A stretch of DNA of 64,000 nt from Dermatophilaceae bacterium Sec6.4 (lineage in GTDB: Bacteria; Actinomycetota; Actinomycetes; Actinomycetales; Dermatophilaceae). Location: NCBI GenBank assembly GCA_039636865.1, contig CP144172.1, positions 3,162,001 through 3,226,000 on the forward strand, written 5' to 3'. The notes beneath the pieces are model-generated. The model was not told the DNA's origin and ran no database searches. It saw only the letters and a list, made by a program, of their open reading frames with translations. How positions within the stretch are numbered: position 1 is the first letter of the stretch; every line of letters starts with the position of its first letter. The position numbers and the translations under genes were made by a program. Below are positions 61,414-64,000 of this stretch, piece after piece.

Positions 61414-62472
61414 ATGCGGCGCGACTGGGACGAGAGCGACGTACGCATCCGTCCGGGTCGCCGCTCGCGCCCCCGCACCAAGGACCGTCCCGCTCACGAC
61501 GACGCAGTCGTCGCGCTGGTCATCGGGGTGGACCGGGGGCGCTGGACGTGCCTGCTCGAAGGGAATCCGGTCATCGCGATGCGGGCCCGCGAGCTGGGTC
61601 GCAAATCAATCGTGGTCGGTGATCAGGTCGGTCTCGTCGGAGACGTCAGCGGTCGACCCGGCTCGTTGGCGCGCATCGTGCGCGTGCAGCCGCGTACTTC
61701 GCTGCTGCGTCGCACCGCCGAAGACGACTCGGACAAGATCGAGCGGGTGATCGTCGCGAACGCCGACCAGCTCGGCATCGTCACCGCACTGGCCGACCCG
61801 GAACCGCGGCCGCGGATGATCGACCGCTGCCTCGTCGCGGCCTACGACGCCGGAATGACGCCTCTGCTCATACTCACCAAGGCCGACCTGCGCGATCCCA
61901 CCCAGTTCCTGCAGGACTACGTCTCCCTGGATGTCCCCTACGTCATCACCAGCTCCTACGCCGGGCCGGGCACCGACGGCCTCGCCGACCTGCGGGCCCG
62001 GTTGACCGACCGGATGACTGTGCTGGTCGGGCATTCCGGGGTGGGCAAGTCGACCCTGGTGAATGCGCTGGTACCGCAAGCTCATCGAGCCATCGGGGTC
62101 GTCAACGCAGTCACCGGACGCGGTCGGCATACCTCCACCTCCGCGGTTGCACTGCCCCTCATCGACGGCGGTTGGGTCATCGACACACCAGGCGTGCGAT
62201 CCTTCGGTCTCGCCCACGTCGACCTCGACCGCATCATCGACCACTTCCCCGACCTTGCGGCCGGGACCGACGACTGCCCTCGTGGCTGCACTCATGACGA
62301 GCCCGAATGCGGCCTGGACGCATGGGTCGACGGCGGTCATGCCGGCCTCGCCGGACCGTCGCGCCTGGAGTCGTTGAGGCGACTGCTGAGGTCACGGGCG
62401 GGCCTGCCTGAGGCCGATGGCGATTCGGGCGACGTGTACGACGCCAACAGCACCGGATCGGGCAGAACATGA
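61414..62472 (+). CDS. rsgA: Ribosome small-subunit biogenesis GTPase RsgA
   Basis: 352 residues from ATG at 61414 (GTG at 61408 overlaps the aroA stop and is an alternative). An N-terminal OB fold (about residues 30-95) is followed by the circularly permuted GTPase: LTKADLRD (G4 before G1, about 166-173), GHSGVGKSTLVNAL (G1, about 208-221) and VIDTPGVRSFG (G3). The C-terminal zinc site is CPRGCTHDEPEC. It checks maturation of the 30S decoding centre. The stop overlaps the next gene (ATGA). Confidence 0.95.
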   Translation: MRRDWDESDVRIRPGRRSRPRTKDRPAHDDAVVALVIGVDRGRWTCLLEGNPVIAMRARELGRKSIVVGDQVGLVGDVSGRPGSLARIVRVQPRTSLLRRTAEDDSDKIERVIVANADQLGIVTALADPEPRPRMIDRCLVAAYDAGMTPLLILTKADLRDPTQFLQDYVSLDVPYVITSSYAGPGTDGLADLRARLTDRMTVLVGHSGVGKSTLVNALVPQAHRAIGVVNAVTGRGRHTSTSAVALPLIDGGWVIDTPGVRSFGLAHVDLDRIIDHFPDLAAGTDDCPRGCTHDEPECGLDAWVDGGHAGLAGPSRLESLRRLLRSRAGLPEADGDSGDVYDANSTGSGRT

Positions 62473-64000
62473 CGATGTGGCGCGTAGAGGTGCCCGAGAC
62501 GCTCGCTCGTCACGTGATGGCCTTCACCGAGATCACCCCGGCACCAGGTCGGTGGCGATTCGCACTGGAGGCCACGTTCCTGACGGCGGTCTCCCTGGTG
62601 ACCGTGAGCATCGTCGTATCGCCGGCTCTGTCGATCATCGGGTTGACCGGCGCGTTCCTGGCGGTCACGGCGCGCTCCCGACCACTGCGGGCGCGGGCAG
62701 CCATCCTGGCGGTGATGTATGCCGGCTACCTGATCTCGGTCACGCTCGGTGCGCTCACCGGCTCCAGACCCTGGCTGCTGACCATTGCCCTCACCGGTAT
62801 CTCGGTGGTGGCCGTGATGGGCTACAACGCCCTGGTCGGTGATCAGCCGGGTCCGATGTTCTTGATCATCGGGGCCGCTATCGCGGCGTACCTGCCTACC
62901 GTGAACATCCCGGTCGCGACCGTCATCGAGATCAACGCGCTGGGCGCAGGCAGCGCATGCGCGGTAGCCCTGCTGCTGCAGTCGTTGCGCCGCGACACTG
63001 TGGTGCACGACGTCGTGGACGGCGCAGAGCAGGCGATCAAGGCCTATACCGCCACCGCACCGGGGCAGGGCGAACCCGCCGAACGCGGCCGGTTGCGCGA
63101 CGCGGCGTACGCCTCCGTCTTCCGCGCGAGCAGTGTCCTGGAGTCGGCCGTCGGATCCACCCCGCGCAGCGCCCGCTGGGCGACCGAACATCAACGACTG
63201 CGGCGCCTGCACGTGGATCTGGTGGGTCGGATCTCACTCGCGCGGCTGGGCAATGCGCCGGTCGCCGTCGGCGCGATGGAGCAGAGCCGGTACCTCGGAC
63301 TGCCCTCTTCGGCATACCTGCTGCGATGGGGGCTGTCCCAGCGTTCGCTGCCGTGGCTCGCCGCACGCCGCCTCGCCGCCGCCGTGATCCTCAGCTGCGC
63401 GGTGTCCTACGGGCTGCGGATCGGCCACCCTTACTGGGCCGTGCTCACCACGGCGTTGATCATCACCGTTGGCACAGACCGGCTCTCCCTCACCCACCGC
63501 GCACTGCGCAGGCTGGCCGGGACCCTGGCCGGCGTGCTGGTCTTCTTCGGTCTGCATGCGCTGCATCCCGGTGGCACCTGGCTGCTGATCGCTGTGCTGG
63601 TGCTGGTGTTCGTGATGCAGATGGTGGTCGTGCGCAACTATGCGCTGGGCGCGATTTTCATCACGCCTATGGCGCTGCTCATCTCCTCGGCCGGCGAGCC
63701 CTATGAGCCAGTGCTCAATATTGCCGGCCTGCGCATCCTGCAGACGGCCATCGGAGCGGCGTGCTCGCTCCTGGTGATCTGGGTCAGCAGCCGGGGCACT
63801 CCGATCCTGCTCGTGCGACGCCAGTACCGGCGGGCGTTGCGCGCATTGGAGCATCTTCTCGTGCTGCTGGCCGAGGGTGAACAGTCCACCGATCGTGGTT
63901 TCTCCGCGCGCCGCGACCTGGCCTTCGAACAACTTCAGTGCGCCCAGATCCTGGCGATCGCCCAGGTCGACCTGCCCTTGGTACTCGGACGCTGGGATGA
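62469..64000 (+). CDS. FUSC-family membrane protein, C-terminus cut by window edge
   Basis: 510 codons are open from ATG at 62469 to the window end; no stop is reached. The plan is that of the FUSC/aromatic-acid-exporter family. Four to six hydrophobic segments lie at about residues 32-160 (VSLVTVSIVVSPALSIIGL and others), then a soluble helical stretch (about 170-280). A second membrane block spans about 300-430 with RIGHPYWAVLTTALIITV, the FUSC signature. A basic helical tail begins near 440. Substrate not identifiable. Confidence 0.85.
   Translation, partial: MTMWRVEVPETLARHVMAFTEITPAPGRWRFALEATFLTAVSLVTVSIVVSPALSIIGLTGAFLAVTARSRPLRARAAILAVMYAGYLISVTLGALTGSRPWLLTIALTGISVVAVMGYNALVGDQPGPMFLIIGAAIAAYLPTVNIPVATVIEINALGAGSACAVALLLQSLRRDTVVHDVVDGAEQAIKAYTATAPGQGEPAERGRLRDAAYASVFRASSVLESAVGSTPRSARWATEHQRLRRLHVDLVGRISLARLGNAPVAVGAMEQSRYLGLPSSAYLLRWGLSQRSLPWLAARRLAAAVILSCAVSYGLRIGHPYWAVLTTALIITVGTDRLSLTHRALRRLAGTLAGVLVFFGLHALHPGGTWLLIAVLVLVFVMQMVVVRNYALGAIFITPMALLISSAGEPYEPVLNIAGLRILQTAIGAACSLLVIWVSSRGTPILLVRRQYRRALRALEHLLVLLAEGEQSTDRGFSARRDLAFEQLQCAQILAIAQVDLPLVLGRWD

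Noticed and set aside
1..64000. tRNA, rRNA, insertion sequences or prophage
   Set aside because: No cloverleaf with CCA-like end, rRNA segment, transposase, integrase or phage structural gene was recognised by eye; a covariance-model scan was not possible.

Overview
The window is gap-free, high-GC DNA from an actinobacterium. Supporting signs are mycothiol-type SigR/RsrA stress control, an F420-dependent glucose-6-phosphate dehydrogenase, a 24-residue bL37 ribosomal protein, an acyl-CoA carboxylase epsilon subunit, an LCP wall-polymer ligase, and many GTG/TTG starts with four-base stop/start overlaps. It fits Micrococcales (for example Dermacoccaceae or Intrasporangiaceae-like), but that placement is an inference from gene content. 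No tRNA, rRNA, CRISPR, phage or insertion sequence was recognised.

Region 1 (1-35.7 kb) is mainly a surface-glycan locus interrupted by housekeeping catabolism. It starts with a partial polysialyltransferase-like gene, a GT2 transferase and a methyltransferase-fold/coiled-coil protein. After pepC, a 5-oxoproline operon (GntR regulator, NRAMP-like transporter, pxpABC) and a DUF3311/solute-symporter pair, the glycan genes resume. These include a small acyl-carrier module (phosphopantetheinyl-transferase-like protein, SDR, AMP ligase, ACP) divergent from pseH-pseI. There are three related GT-B-like genes, three related methyltransferase-fold/coiled-coil genes, pseC-pseB, pseG and a pseF fused to a degenerate aldo/keto reductase. 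A two-gene ABC exporter, a GT2 and an LCP ligase follow. Together they can make CMP-pseudaminic acid (or an N-acyl variant), polymerise it, export the polymer and attach it to peptidoglycan. The polymer itself is inferred.

Region 2 (35.7-55.8 kb) carries acyl-CoA dehydrogenase, purE-purK, GtrA, a two-component system, a biotin ligase fused to a nucleotidyl cyclase, acyl-CoA carboxylase beta and epsilon subunits, a DUF885 protein and a Na+/H+ antiporter with a UBP zinc finger. It also holds a DUF559/AbiEi-like gene bracketed by two 58-bp palindromes, maf, a carboxyltransferase/acyl-CoA dehydrogenase operon with a MerR (LiuR-like) regulator, and two tandem membrane HD-domain genes.

Region 3 (55.8-64 kb) opens with the most unusual item: a 48-residue peptide gene with a duplicated FIGWNPTGR motif, lying just upstream of and co-oriented with the two membrane HD genes. 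Next come bL37, rsrA-sigR (with a sigma-R-type promoter and a possible long SigR isoform), fgd, an alpha/beta hydrolase, a YedK-type SRAP protein, aroA, rsgA and a truncated FUSC-family membrane protein.
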